DNA of 64,000 nt from Prasinococcaceae sp. CCMP 1430 (taxonomy: Eukaryota > Prasinodermophyta > Palmophyllophyceae > Prasinococcales > Prasinococcaceae), in NCBI GenBank assembly GCA_013416795.1, contig RQSC01000869.1:1-64000 (forward strand), written 5' to 3'. Below, piece after piece: positions 39,848 through 49,133 of the stretch (position 1 is its first letter; each line of letters begins with the position of its first letter). The notes beneath the pieces were generated by a model. That model made no database searches, was not told where the DNA came from, and saw nothing but the letters and a program-made list of their open reading frames with translations. A program made the translations under genes and the position numbers.

Positions 39848-40816
39848 TCACAAAAATGAGGCGCCCGGTGGCGCTGCCTCCACATCGGCGGAGGTCATCG
39901 TCATCCCTTTGGCGCGCACCGGAGTGGCCTTGCGCCCGCACTCCTTGTCGTCTGGTTGCAGCCCCGCGTGCGCAAGCGAGTGCGCTCGAATTTCCAGGGT
40001 GCCGATGAGCCAGTCGACGCCTATCAGCGCCGCAAAGAGAAGCTCTGTGACCGGAGCCCACCACATGCGGCCAGTGTCCCTGCCGTACACCGCCAGAACG
40101 GCCGCATACGCCACCACAGAGGTGGCGCCCATCCCCACATTCGCTCGTACAAGCATGGCTCGGCGCGACTGCGCGAGCGCGAGCCATGCCGCGAAGGGCG
40201 ATGGGGACGCCAGTGCGGCGCGGATGTCATTGCCTGCGAGCGCGACGCGTGCTGTGCGCACGACTCGCACACGCGCGAGCACTCGGCCCAGGTGTCCGCA
40301 GAAGAACACCAAGGCGCCAAGCGAGTGCAGCTCGTACTGAACGTCCAGCGGCACCGCCGCCGCAACCAGAAAGCCGACCGTTGCGAGCACTGCGCAAGCC
40401 CTAAGCGTTCGCACCCATCGCCGCAGCCTTGCGCTCTTCTCGAGCGCCACGTCTGGCACCCCATCGCCGGAACGCAAGAGCACCCACTCGTCATGCGAGA
40501 CCATCGCCGCGAAGGCGATCGCCCCAGGAACGAGACCAGCTACGAATACTTCGCGCTCGGGGCTCATCACTCCAGTGGCGGAGATCGTTGGCATGCCGCC
40601 ACTAGGCACGTCGCACTCGCTAGCCTCTCGATACACCTCACATGCTGCTCGCGCCGTGTGGCCGTGCGCGAAGAAGAGCGCATGCGTCGCCGCTATAACG
40701 AGCACGACGAACACGAGGCTCGCCGCGTGTAGCCGCCACACGAAGCGTGGCGCGTCGCTCCACGCGGGCAGCGCGGCGCAGGTGGCGGCCGCGCACCCGC
40801 GAGCGGCCGCCGCCAT
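39848..40816 (-). CDS. DRAM/Frag1/Sfk1-family six-pass membrane protein
   Basis: A single-exon gene of 322 residues. After a basic N-terminus the first transmembrane segment is near 30-50 (HAASLVFVVLVIAATHALFF). The family landmark follows in the first loop: PTISATGVMSPEREVF, corresponding to the P-x-I-S-x-T-G/P-E segment of DRAM and PGAP2-type proteins. Five more hydrophobic segments are visible (near 98-115, 143-160, 165-182, 232-250 and 258-280). A short polar tail ends the protein. Family members sit in lysosomal, Golgi or plasma membranes and act in autophagy, GPI-anchor remodelling or lipid traffic; the sequence does not decide which applies here. ATG 40816 is the start that best precedes TM1; an ATG at 40976 would add a 53-residue basic extension. 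Confidence 0.7.
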   Translation of the reverse strand: MAAAARGCAAATCAALPAWSDAPRFVWRLHAASLVFVVLVIAATHALFFAHGHTARAACEVYREASECDVPSGGMPTISATGVMSPEREVFVAGLVPGAIAFAAMVSHDEWVLLRSGDGVPDVALEKSARLRRWVRTLRACAVLATVGFLVAAAVPLDVQYELHSLGALVFFCGHLGRVLARVRVVRTARVALAGNDIRAALASPSPFAAWLALAQSRRAMLVRANVGMGATSVVAYAAVLAVYGRDTGRMWWAPVTELLFAALIGVDWLIGTLEIRAHSLAHAGLQPDDKECGRKATPVRAKGMTMTSADVEAAPPGASFL

Positions 40817-41190
40817 CCCCGCCCGCGTCCCCACCCGGGCACCGAGCGCCGTGCCCCGCGTGTGGCACCAGCACCCATGCCGTACCCCGCCTGCACCGCT
40901 CGGTGCGCGTGGCGGCCGTCCGCTGGGGAACTGCGCGTCAACACGGACGCAGTTCCTCGAGATGCGTTTCATATAGGGCTCGTGTGGCTGGGGAGGATAA
41001 AGAGAGAGCGAGGGCAGGTGGGAGTGGGGGTGGGGTGGGGTGGGGGCAGTAGGGTGGTAGAGGTGGCGGCGGTGCCACTTTGCGCGCGGGCGCATCAGTT
41101 CGCGTCGAGGGAGCGCGGCGCCGCGGCTGCGACCGCAACCAGCAGCGACCGCTCGCGGGCGGTGCGCGGGGCGGCGGCGGCCGCGGCGCG
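40817..41190. promoter_or_regulatory. Divergent promoter, DRAM-like / tautomerase
   Basis: A 374-bp divergent interval. Its centre (40998-41055) is purine-rich and almost free of C on the + strand (runs such as GGAGTGGGGGTGGGG), typical of a nucleosome-poor or G-quadruplex promoter. I recognise no named motif. Confidence 0.35.
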
Positions 41191-41853
41191 ATGCCGACGT
41201 GCACGCTGGTGACGACGGCGCAGCCGAATCCGGCACGCGCCAAGGCGGTGCTCGAGCACGGCCTGACGAGCGTGCTGTCCGAGGGGGCGAGCGTGCCGCG
41301 CGAGTACGTGCACATCCATGCGGTATTCGGCGCGCAAGGGACCTTCGGCGCGGTCTCCGACACGCCGGTGCGCACGCGCGGCGCGGTGCTGACGGGGCGC
41401 GGCGCGGTGCGGCGCGCCGCAGTGTTTGGCGGCGGCGGGCACTTTTGTGCCTGCCACTGCCGCCACCGGAGGCGCTGCGGGATGGAACATTGCATGTGCC
41501 TAGAGACTCGTACCAGCACGCATTGTTCGCACTTTCGCGACCCCTGACTCGTCCGACCATGCGCCCACGCGTACCTTGTCCGCGCGCGCACCCTCGCGGC
41601 GCCCTCGCCACCGCTTTGCGTGGCGCATGTCCGCGCTGCCCCTGGCTGCGCCACTCGCGAACAGTGGGCGCAACTGCGCATCGCTGTGATCAAGGGCCAA
41701 CTCTCGCCCGAGAAGAAGGCAGCCGTCGCCGAGGGCGTGACGAAGGCGTGCGCCGTGCTGGAGGTCGAGGCTGACCGCGTGCAGGTGGTCTATGAGGAGC
41801 TCGATAGGGGCAACATCGCCATCGGCGGCAAAACCCTCACCGAAAACATCTGA
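41191..41853 (+). CDS. Tautomerase-superfamily protein with catalytic Pro-1
   Basis: Two exons (41191-41367 and 41665-41853) join in phase 0 across a 297-nt intron to give 121 residues. Each exon encodes one beta-alpha-beta unit of the tautomerase fold: MPTCTLVTTAQPNPARAKAV in the first and LRIAVIKGQLSPEKKAAVAE in the second. The residue after the initiator Met is proline, the catalytic base of 4-oxalocrotonate tautomerase, MIF and cis-CaaD type enzymes once Met is removed. The second unit ends IAIGGKTLTENI, close to the G-G segment that ends 4-OT-like units. Total length fits the two-unit MIF/cis-CaaD groups. The second unit looks more like bacterial 4-OT than like animal MIF, so I do not assign an MIF symbol. 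The substrate is unknown. Confidence 0.72.
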
Positions 41854-42088
41854 CCGCGCCCGGGGGCAGCCGCGCGAGGACGCGGGGGACAGAGGCATCT
41901 GCTCTGTGTGGTGCCCAGTCTTGTAAGTAACCGCGGCGGGGCCGCACTACCTAGAGGCGACGCGAACTGCAATGATAAATGGATGCTGGGCAGCTCTTAA
42001 ATGCGCAAGCCGCCCCCCGGAGCGGTGGGTGACACCCACGAGGTGCGCGCGTCTGCGGGCGTGAGAGCGTTTCGGACAAGCGGTCACC

Positions 42089-45000
42089 TCACGACGTCTT
42101 GTCGGCCTCCGAGGCCTCGATGGCCTGGAGCTTCTCCCCCCTCGCGAGCGCCTGCAGGTCTTCGCAGAGCTTCGATTGCAACGGCACCATGCCGAACTCG
42201 TGCTCGGTGGAGAAGTGCTCCTGCAGCTGCTCCCACACGAACCACGCGCAGGTCTTCAGGTCCTTGAGGCCGAAGTGCGGGTAACTGTCCTTCGGGCGCA
42301 GCAGTTGGTCGAGCGAGCTCTTGAGCGACGCGTTCGGATGAAACTCGAGGCGCTCGATGATGCGCGCGGTGAGCAGCAGCATGGCGTTGGGCGCTACCAT
42401 GTGCTCCTCATACGCCTCCGCGCATTCTAAGAGCTTTAGGTAGCTGCCGGTGGCGGTCTGCAGCCAGATGACAGGAGGGGCCTTCTCGTCGCCGTAGTCC
42501 AGCGCCCAATCGGTCACAGTGAGCTGGATGTCCATCACACCATCGGGGCCGGGCTTGTAGTGCGGCGTCTGCTTCTTGCCTGCAGGGATGACCAGCTGCC
42601 CATGGATGGTGAGCTTGGTCCCAGGAGCCGTCTCGAAGACGTCGGGACCACGCTCCTTGCCCTCCTTGTCGCGCATGACGAAGTGGCGGATGAGGTAGTG
42701 CGCCGCGGCGCTATCCGAGTCCTCGTCGTCACCCAGCGCTAGCTGGAAGCGCTCGGGCACTGACGTCTCCCGCGCGAACTTCGCCTCACCCTCGCCGTCG
42801 TCGCTGTCGCTTTCCGCCTGGCGCGCCTTGCTGCCCTTGCCCTTCTTGCTCGGGGTCGGCTGCATGGCGTGCTCGATGCGCAGGCGGTGCACGTATCCGC
42901 GCGACACGCTGTTGAGCAGTGGGGCAGCACGATCCGAGAGCACCCAGGCGTGGTACGCCACCGCATTGAGGGTCTTGGAGGAGGCGACGTCCGCACGCCA
43001 CTGCGCCTGGTCCTCGGGAAAATCCCACACCGGCGCGACCTCCTCGGCCGCCTTCGAGCCCCTGCCGCGTTGCGGCCGGCCGCTCCTCGACGCGTCATCC
43101 AGGGCGCAAGCCTTTCGCAGCACGTGGTCGTCGCCATTGTGGAGCGCGCGCCACCACACGCGCACCTCCACGTCGGTCTCCTCCTCGATCTCAAGCTCGT
43201 CCTCGGACTCCTCGCCGTCGTCCTGGTCGCCCTCCTCGGACGGCCCGCCCTCACCGCCCTCGCCGTCGCCCGCTCCCTTGGCGTCCTCATCCATCGGGAC
43301 GGGCTCGGGGTCTTTGCCGTCGTTTTCGACCTCCATGATCAGCATCTCCGCCGACAGCAGCGACTCCTTGAGCTGCTTGAGCGTGCTCGCCGCTTTCGTG
43401 CTCTGACGCAAGCTCTGCGTCGCATCGGCGGCCTCCAGCATGCCATCGATGACCTGCACAGTCGCGCGTACGCACGCGGAGTCCTTGTCGCTGCCGCGCG
43501 AGCCGCCGACGGCCGCGCCCGCGCGCCTCGCGTAGGGCGACCGCCCAGGCGAGAACGCCCCTGCCGCCGATCCACCAGCCGCCTTGAGGGGTGTGCCGGC
43601 CGGGGCGCCGTTGGCAGAGGCAGGCTCGTCCGCGCGGCGCAGGTACGTCTTCAGACGGCCGTGCACACGCTGCAGCTCCTCCTTGAGCGCGCGCTCCTGC
43701 ACGCCGCGGTGGTCCAAGTACTTGATGAGCTTGTCGACCTCCGCGATGGAGGTGTACCTGCCCCACTTGCCCTCGGCGCTCTCGACGAAGATGCACGACC
43801 TGTCAGATGCGAGCCACCAGTAGCGGTTTGAGTTGCGATCCATGCCCAGCGGGTCGGAGCGCACAGCGACAGCCTGCATCTTCCTCTCGACCTCAGCAGC
43901 CTCGCGATTCCTCTCGGCGGCGGCGAAAGCGCGCTCGCGCGCCGCGCCAGCAGCCCGTTCTTCCGCCTCGCGCTCCTTGCGCTCTTGCTCCTCTCTCGCG
44001 CGCTTGCTCTCCATTGCCTCGCGCTGCGACTCGAGCCTCTCCTTCTCGCGCTGCCGCCTGTGCCACTCGGTGCGCCGGCGCGACAAGTCCGCCTCCATGT
44101 CGCTGACTTTCTTCCTGTGGGCGAGTAAAGCCTTGCGATCACCCGGGTCACCGCGGAAGATACGCACCTCCTCATCGAGTTCGTCCGGGGGGCACTCCTC
44201 TTCCTCCTCCTCCTCCTCCTCTTCCTCCTCTTCATAGTCGCCGTCCTCCTCCTCCTCCTCGTCCTCCTCCTCGGCCGCCTTGGCGGCCTCCCTGGCGGCC
44301 TTCTTCTCCTCATCTTCCTGTTTCTTCTGCTTCGCCTTCTCGCGCACGTTGTGCCACTGCTCAGCAGAGATCGCGTGCGCAGCGTCAATGCGCTCCTGGA
44401 TCGCGTGCCTCAAGGAGGCCGTGCCCACGCAGTCGTCAAAGAGGGCCTGGAGCAGCGCCACGTGGCGCTCGGCGCTCAGAGAGTGCCACGCAGACTTGCC
44501 GAGGGCCTCAGCGGACGCGAACGCGTTGACGGCGCCGCGCACCGCCGCAGCCTCCCGATGGATGCGCGACGTCGGGCCAGCGAGCACGAATCGGCGCGCG
44601 AGCTCAGGCCAGGTGTGCTTGTTCAGCACACGCTTCCAGCGAGGGGGCGCCTCCAGCACGCCATCCATCCCCGCGAACTCGCCGTCCCCCAGCAGAAGGG
44701 CGAGGATGCCCTCGTATAAGTGCGGCACGATCGACGAGCCCTCCGGGCTCGCGAGAGCCTCCTGCAGCACCAACAGCTCGGGCTTCTCAGGCAGCGTTGG
44801 ACAGGACTCGCCGAAGAACTCGAGGAACTCCCAGAGAGCCATCGAGCTGGGCAGCGTCTCGCCCGTGGTGTCCTTCGCGGGCTTGGGCCACGCTGGCTCC
44901 CTGGGCGGTTTCTCACCGCGAGCGATGATAGCCTCGCGCTCGGCCTTTCGCTCCTCTTCGAGCTGGGCCTCGCCGATCGGGTAGCGCTTCGCGGCCTCGC

Positions 45001-46375
45001 GCGCTGCCGCCTCGGCCGCCTTGCGCTCCTCGAGGGCCTTCTTCTCCGCCTCGCGCTTCTCGGCCCTGAGCTGCTTCTCGACCTCCTTCTGCGCCTCTCG
45101 CTCCTCGCGGCGCCTGGCCCACTCGGCCTCCCGCTCCTTCCTCCGCTCGGCCTTCTCAAACTCCTTCTGCAGGCGCATCTCCTCCCTCTCGCGCCACTTG
45201 GTCAGCTGCCGCTTGAGGGCGGGAAGGGTGGTGCCCTTCGGGATCCCACCGAGCTTCTGGATCTGGTCCAAGATATCGTTCTTCGACATCTTGGCCAGAG
45301 GCTCCCACTCCTTCTTCGGAGCCTTCTTCTTCTTGGGGGTCTTTTTCTTCACGCCCCCTTCGCCTCCGCCCTTCTTCTTGGGCGTGCCCTTGAGGACCTC
45401 CAGGGTGACCTCGAACGCAGCCCCACCCTTGGCGCGCTTGGCAGCGGCCTCCTCCGCGGCCTTCTCCTCGCGGGCGCGCTTGGCAGCACGCTTCGCCTCT
45501 GCGGCGGCCTCTCGCTCCGCTTTCGCCTTGGCCGCGGCTTCTTCCTTCGCTTTCTCGGCCATGGCCTTCTCGAACGCGGGCTTGAGGTCGGCGGGCACGT
45601 CCAATGGGATACCGTGCTCGGCGGCGACGAGCTCTTTGACGCTCCACCAAGTGACGGGCTTCGTCGGCGCCACGGCGTACACGCGCGCGATGTTGGCCAT
45701 CATCTGGCGGTTGATGACGCCGCGCGGGCGGTGCATCTGACTCGCAGGCACTATGTCACCCTCGGTCTCCTCTGGCTCCTCCCCCTCGGCGAGCTCGGCC
45801 CACTTCACCTCGTATAGGTCGGCGGCATCCTTGCGCTCCACGATGCGGAATTTGCGCTTCGCGCTCTTGCTCGGCGTGACGCCCTCGTTCTCCTTGCCCT
45901 CCTCGGCGGCCTTGGCGGCGGCCTCGGCGGCCGCCGCGGCGTTCGCGCCGGTGTGAATTTTGACGATCTCGCCGATCAGATTGTCCTCGCCCTTGCCGCG
46001 CGCCACGATGACCTCCTCGCCGATGAAGTACCTCTCGAACATCGTATCGTAGATGCTGTCCACGAGGGTGTCAAGCTTGGTGGCGGTGTTGTACTGCACT
46101 GTGCGCAGGATCGGCGCGATGATCCATTCGGGGTACGCGGCGATCTCGGCCTTGGCGCCCTCCTCGGACATGAGCGCCTCCTCGTAGGTTAGGGCGCGCG
46201 TGCCCGTCACACCGCACGTCCACACGCGCTGGCGGTAGAGCTCCATCTGCGCGGCGTACTGATCGTAGTCGGTGAACACCTCATCTGTGAAGCGCACGCG
46301 GAAGGTGGGCGCGCCTTTCGCCAGCCCTTCGGGCGGCGCGAGCGTCTCAAACGCGGTGCGCTTGAAAAGAGGCAT
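42089..46375 (-). CDS. WAC-DDT-WHIM chromatin remodelling subunit (ACF1/WSTF/BAZ1-like)
   Basis: A single-exon gene of 1428 residues. The N-terminus is a textbook WAC domain (about 1-120): MPLFKRTAFETLAPPEGLAK, VFTDYDQYAAQMELYRQRVW and TCGVTGTRALTYEEALMSEE. A Lys/Glu/Ala coiled-coil region follows (about 200-480). The DDT domain lies near 505-575 (SSMALWEFLEFFGESCPTLP). WHIM motifs follow: AISAEQWHNVREKAK near 680, and DPLGMDRNSNRYWWLASDRS near 840 with LIKYLDHRGVQERALKEEL. An acidic stretch of mostly Glu sits near 700-735. In ISWI remodellers such proteins set nucleosome spacing: DDT/WHIM contact ISWI and linker DNA, WAC binds DNA. I see no PHD finger or bromodomain, which animal BAZ1 proteins have. 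ATG 46375 is chosen because MPL is the universal start of WAC proteins. Confidence 0.85.
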   Translation of the reverse strand: MPLFKRTAFETLAPPEGLAKGAPTFRVRFTDEVFTDYDQYAAQMELYRQRVWTCGVTGTRALTYEEALMSEEGAKAEIAAYPEWIIAPILRTVQYNTATKLDTLVDSIYDTMFERYFIGEEVIVARGKGEDNLIGEIVKIHTGANAAAAAEAAAKAAEEGKENEGVTPSKSAKRKFRIVERKDAADLYEVKWAELAEGEEPEETEGDIVPASQMHRPRGVINRQMMANIARVYAVAPTKPVTWWSVKELVAAEHGIPLDVPADLKPAFEKAMAEKAKEEAAAKAKAEREAAAEAKRAAKRAREEKAAEEAAAKRAKGGAAFEVTLEVLKGTPKKKGGGEGGVKKKTPKKKKAPKKEWEPLAKMSKNDILDQIQKLGGIPKGTTLPALKRQLTKWREREEMRLQKEFEKAERRKEREAEWARRREEREAQKEVEKQLRAEKREAEKKALEERKAAEAAAREAAKRYPIGEAQLEEERKAEREAIIARGEKPPREPAWPKPAKDTTGETLPSSMALWEFLEFFGESCPTLPEKPELLVLQEALASPEGSSIVPHLYEGILALLLGDGEFAGMDGVLEAPPRWKRVLNKHTWPELARRFVLAGPTSRIHREAAAVRGAVNAFASAEALGKSAWHSLSAERHVALLQALFDDCVGTASLRHAIQERIDAAHAISAEQWHNVREKAKQKKQEDEEKKAAREAAKAAEEEDEEEEEDGDYEEEEEEEEEEEEECPPDELDEEVRIFRGDPGDRKALLAHRKKVSDMEADLSRRRTEWHRRQREKERLESQREAMESKRAREEQERKEREAEERAAGAARERAFAAAERNREAAEVERKMQAVAVRSDPLGMDRNSNRYWWLASDRSCIFVESAEGKWGRYTSIAEVDKLIKYLDHRGVQERALKEELQRVHGRLKTYLRRADEPASANGAPAGTPLKAAGGSAAGAFSPGRSPYARRAGAAVGGSRGSDKDSACVRATVQVIDGMLEAADATQSLRQSTKAASTLKQLKESLLSAEMLIMEVENDGKDPEPVPMDEDAKGAGDGEGGEGGPSEEGDQDDGEESEDELEIEEETDVEVRVWWRALHNGDDHVLRKACALDDASRSGRPQRGRGSKAAEEVAPVWDFPEDQAQWRADVASSKTLNAVAYHAWVLSDRAAPLLNSVSRGYVHRLRIEHAMQPTPSKKGKGSKARQAESDSDDGEGEAKFARETSVPERFQLALGDDEDSDSAAAHYLIRHFVMRDKEGKERGPDVFETAPGTKLTIHGQLVIPAGKKQTPHYKPGPDGVMDIQLTVTDWALDYGDEKAPPVIWLQTATGSYLKLLECAEAYEEHMVAPNAMLLLTARIIERLEFHPNASLKSSLDQLLRPKDSYPHFGLKDLKTCAWFVWEQLQEHFSTEHEFGMVPLQSKLCEDLQALARGEKLQAIEASEADKTS

Positions 46376-47241
46376 GGTGGCCACGCCCTCCCTGCGCCTG
46401 CAGTGGGCGCGCCGCAAAAAACGACGGCGGCCAGCGAGGGGCAGGCGAGCGAGCGCGTCGCCGTCCCAGGCGCGGCGGGCAGCGGCCGGTCAGCTCCAGC
46501 TCGCAGGCGTGCAACCCATCGGCGGCGCTCACCCCCGAGGCCCGCGCGCGCTGCGCGCCCNCGCGACGAGCCGTCGTCTGTGGCGTCGTCGTCCACTCCA
46601 TCAGGATCCGCCTCCGCTAGGATGCGTTCGACCAGTTCCTCGTCGGCCTGTGACAGTGAGCCAACGAACACGCTCTTCACCAGGAGCGCGTTACGACGGA
46701 GGATGTCCTTCGGATCGGCCTCCGAGGCACCCACATCGCCCCATCCCGTCCCCTGCTCTCCGCTCCCGCTCCCGCGGCCCATGCGACCGAGACCGAATTT
46801 AGGGCTGCGGGCCCACCTGCCTGCCAGTCCGGATTTCGATTTTTCGAATCGCGCGCAGGGGCGGAGCGAACTCCGGCGGGGCGGGGGTGCGGGGCGGGGT
46901 TTCGGGTTAAGGTTTGGGTTTGGGGTGAGAGGACGTAGGGTGCAAGACGGGACGTGCACGTGCAAAGCCTGGGCGTGCGGACGCGCGCGCGAACGCGGCT
47001 GGCGCGGGGCGCTTCCCCATTCGCGGCCCAGTCAGGGGCGCGTCCCGCCGCGCGGAGCGAGACGTCGTCCAGGGCGGGGGGGAAGCAGGCGGCGGGGCGG
47101 CGCCACAGGGCGCACGCCACGGCTGCTGCGGAGTAGAGTGCCCGCGCAGAGTAGAGCGCCTGCAGTGGGTGCGCGAAGGAGGCCCGCGGGGGAGCGGAAA
47201 GGGGCGGAGCGGGAGCGGCAGGCCAGGCGCTGGCGGCGGCG
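46376..47241. promoter_or_regulatory. Divergent promoter, WAC-DDT / ornithine aminotransferase
   Basis: An 866-bp divergent interval. At 46897-46917, read on the minus strand, it holds CCAAACCTTAACCC followed by G and AAACCC, almost identical to an element at 50782-50802 in another divergent promoter. Nearby is an AT-rich TTTCGATTTTTCGAATCG. The single undetermined base of the window (N) is at 46561. Confidence 0.5.
46533..46782 (-). other. Possible upstream exon of the WAC-DDT gene, with an N
   Basis: From an ATG at 46782 on the minus strand an open frame reads MGRGSGSGEQGTGWGDVGAS and continues with DPKDILRRNALLVKSVFVGS and an acidic segment (DGVDDDATDDGSS) up to the undetermined base at 46561. 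A GTGAGC donor follows at 46532. The text looks protein-like. However, splicing from this donor to the obvious CTGCAG acceptor near 46398 would not keep the WAC-DDT frame, so either the N hides an indel, another splice is used, or this is a short separate or upstream reading frame. Confidence 0.3.
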
Positions 47242-48957
47242 ATGGCGGCGCGCGCGCGTGCGGCCGCAGCGCGTGCGTCATCATCGGTGCGCACGGCGGC
47301 GGCAGCGCGTGCATCGTCATCGGCGGCGGCCGCAAAGCCAAAACAGGCGATGCCGGCACAGGAGGCGGGCGCCGGCGAGGCAGCCTCGGACGTCACCGCG
47401 CTCGAGGCCGAGCTCCTCAGAAAAGAGGCCGCGCACGGAGCGCAGAACTATCCGCCCGCGCCGGTGGTGATCTCTCGCGCGCGGGGGGCCACGGTGTGGG
47501 ACGTGCGCGGCCGCCGCTTCTTCGACTTCCTGGCAGGCTACTCGGCAGTGAGTCAGGGTCACTGCCACCCACGCATCATCTCCGCGCTGTCGGAGCAGGC
47601 GAAAACGTGCACGCTCACCTCGCGCGCCTTCCACAACGACAAGTGGCCGCTGCTCGCGGAGCACCTCTCGCGCGCGCTCGGCTACGAGGCTGCGCTGCCA
47701 ATGAACAGCGGCGCCGAAGCGGTGGAGACTGCCGTCAAGCTGGCCAAGAAGTGGGCCTTTGAGGTAAAGGGCGTTGCAGACGGCGAGCAGCTCATCGCGT
47801 CGGCCTGCGGCTGCTTTCATGGCCGCACCGCTGCCGCCATATCGATGAGCTGCGACCCCGACGCCACGACGGGTTTCGCGCCGCTGCTGCCGGGCACGGT
47901 GAAGGTGCCCTTTGGCGACGCTGAGGCACTCCGCGGCGCGCTCGAGCGCTTCGGGGAGCGCATAGCCGCCTTTGTTGTGGAGCCCATCCAGGGCGAGGGC
48001 GGCGTCGTGTTGCCACCTGAGGGCTATTTCGCCGAGGTGCGTCGCCTGTGCGATCGACACAACGTGCTCCTCGTCGCCGACGAGGTCCAGACCGGTCTCG
48101 GCCGCACCGGGCACATGCTCGCCATCGAGGCTGAGGGTGTGCGCCCCGACGTGGTCGTGCTCGGCAAGGCGCTCAGTGGTGGCGTGCTGCCCGTCTCTGC
48201 GGTCGTTGCAGACTGGCGTGTGATGAACAGCATCAAGCCCGGCGAGCACGGCTCGACCTTTGGTGGCTCGCCGCTGGGCGCGGCGGTTGCGCTCGAGGCG
48301 CTCAAGGTGCTTCAGGACGAGAGGCTGGTTGAGAGGTCGGCAGAGGTGCGCAGGACAAAGCGGGTGCACGCTGCGCGCGGCCATGTGAGCGCCCGCCCCA
48401 ACGTGCGTCGCTGAAATGCCGCGATGCTGACGCTTTCATGCGTGCCGCCGACGCCGCCTCAAACACTCTATACCTCAAAGCTGGGCGAGGTCATGCTCGA
48501 GCGATTGTCCTCCATCGCCACAAAGGACGCCTCTGCGGCTGCATCAAGCTCGCGCCCTGCACTCGTATTGGAACAGCGCGGACGCGGCCTGTTTGCTGCG
48601 GTTGACGTGGGTGGCGCACCGCATGTGAATGCATACGATGCGTGCGACCTACTGCGCGAGCGTGGAGTGCTCACAAAGCCCACCCAGCGCAACACCATCC
48701 GGCTGGCACCACCACTGGTCATCGCCGAGGAAGAGCTCGCGCACGCCATGGACCAGTTCGAGGCGGTCTTCCTCTCAGATCTGCCCGCGCTCTACGAGCG
48801 GCGCAGGCGCGAAGTCGTGACTAACGGCGAGGTGACCAAGTTCGCTGCACCTGCTCCGCGCCCTTGCAATCGCTGTGGAAAGGACCTCGAGTCCGCGGAC
48901 GCCTGTCACGGCAACTGGGACTTCCCTGCTGAGCACTTCAAGCCAGCCTACCATTGA
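47242..48957 (+). CDS. OAT: Ornithine aminotransferase (PLP-dependent), mitochondrial type
   Basis: Two exons (47242-48345 and 48481-48957) join in phase 0 by a 135-nt intron to give 526 residues. It transfers the delta-amino group of ornithine to 2-oxoglutarate, making glutamate-semialdehyde. The N-terminal 40 residues are Ala/Arg/Ser-rich, a likely mitochondrial presequence. Family text: NYPPAPVVISRARGATVWDV, FFDFLAGYSAVSQGHCHPRI, LPMNSGAEAVETAVKLAKKW, FVVEPIQGEGGVVLPPEGYF and LLVADEVQTGLGRTG. The PLP-binding lysine is Lys309 (VVLGKALSGGVLPVSA). GSTFGGSPLGAAVALEAL and RGRGLFAAVD complete the fold. Odd feature: beyond the usual OAT end the protein continues about 40 residues with CNRCGKDLESADACHGNW, a small Cys/His cluster that is not part of the family. 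Start is the first ATG of the frame. Confidence 0.88.
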
Positions 48958-49133
48958 GAGGGTGACCAGCAGAATCTGCATGCGTGCACTCACCACACCA
49001 GTGCAACGGGAGCGACCACGAAGCATGGGCGCAGCGAAGCACCCATCACTCCCCGGCGTGCAGCTGGTCTTTGCAACGGACAAATACAAGTCGTGCGTGC
49101 CCGTAAGGATTGGATCGCCATCTTACGACTCGC

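Noticed and set aside
44720..45817. Leu-rich plus-strand open frame that looks like a membrane or LRR protein
   Set aside because: It is the reverse of a Lys/Glu/Ala coiled coil of the WAC-DDT protein, which automatically yields Leu-rich text.
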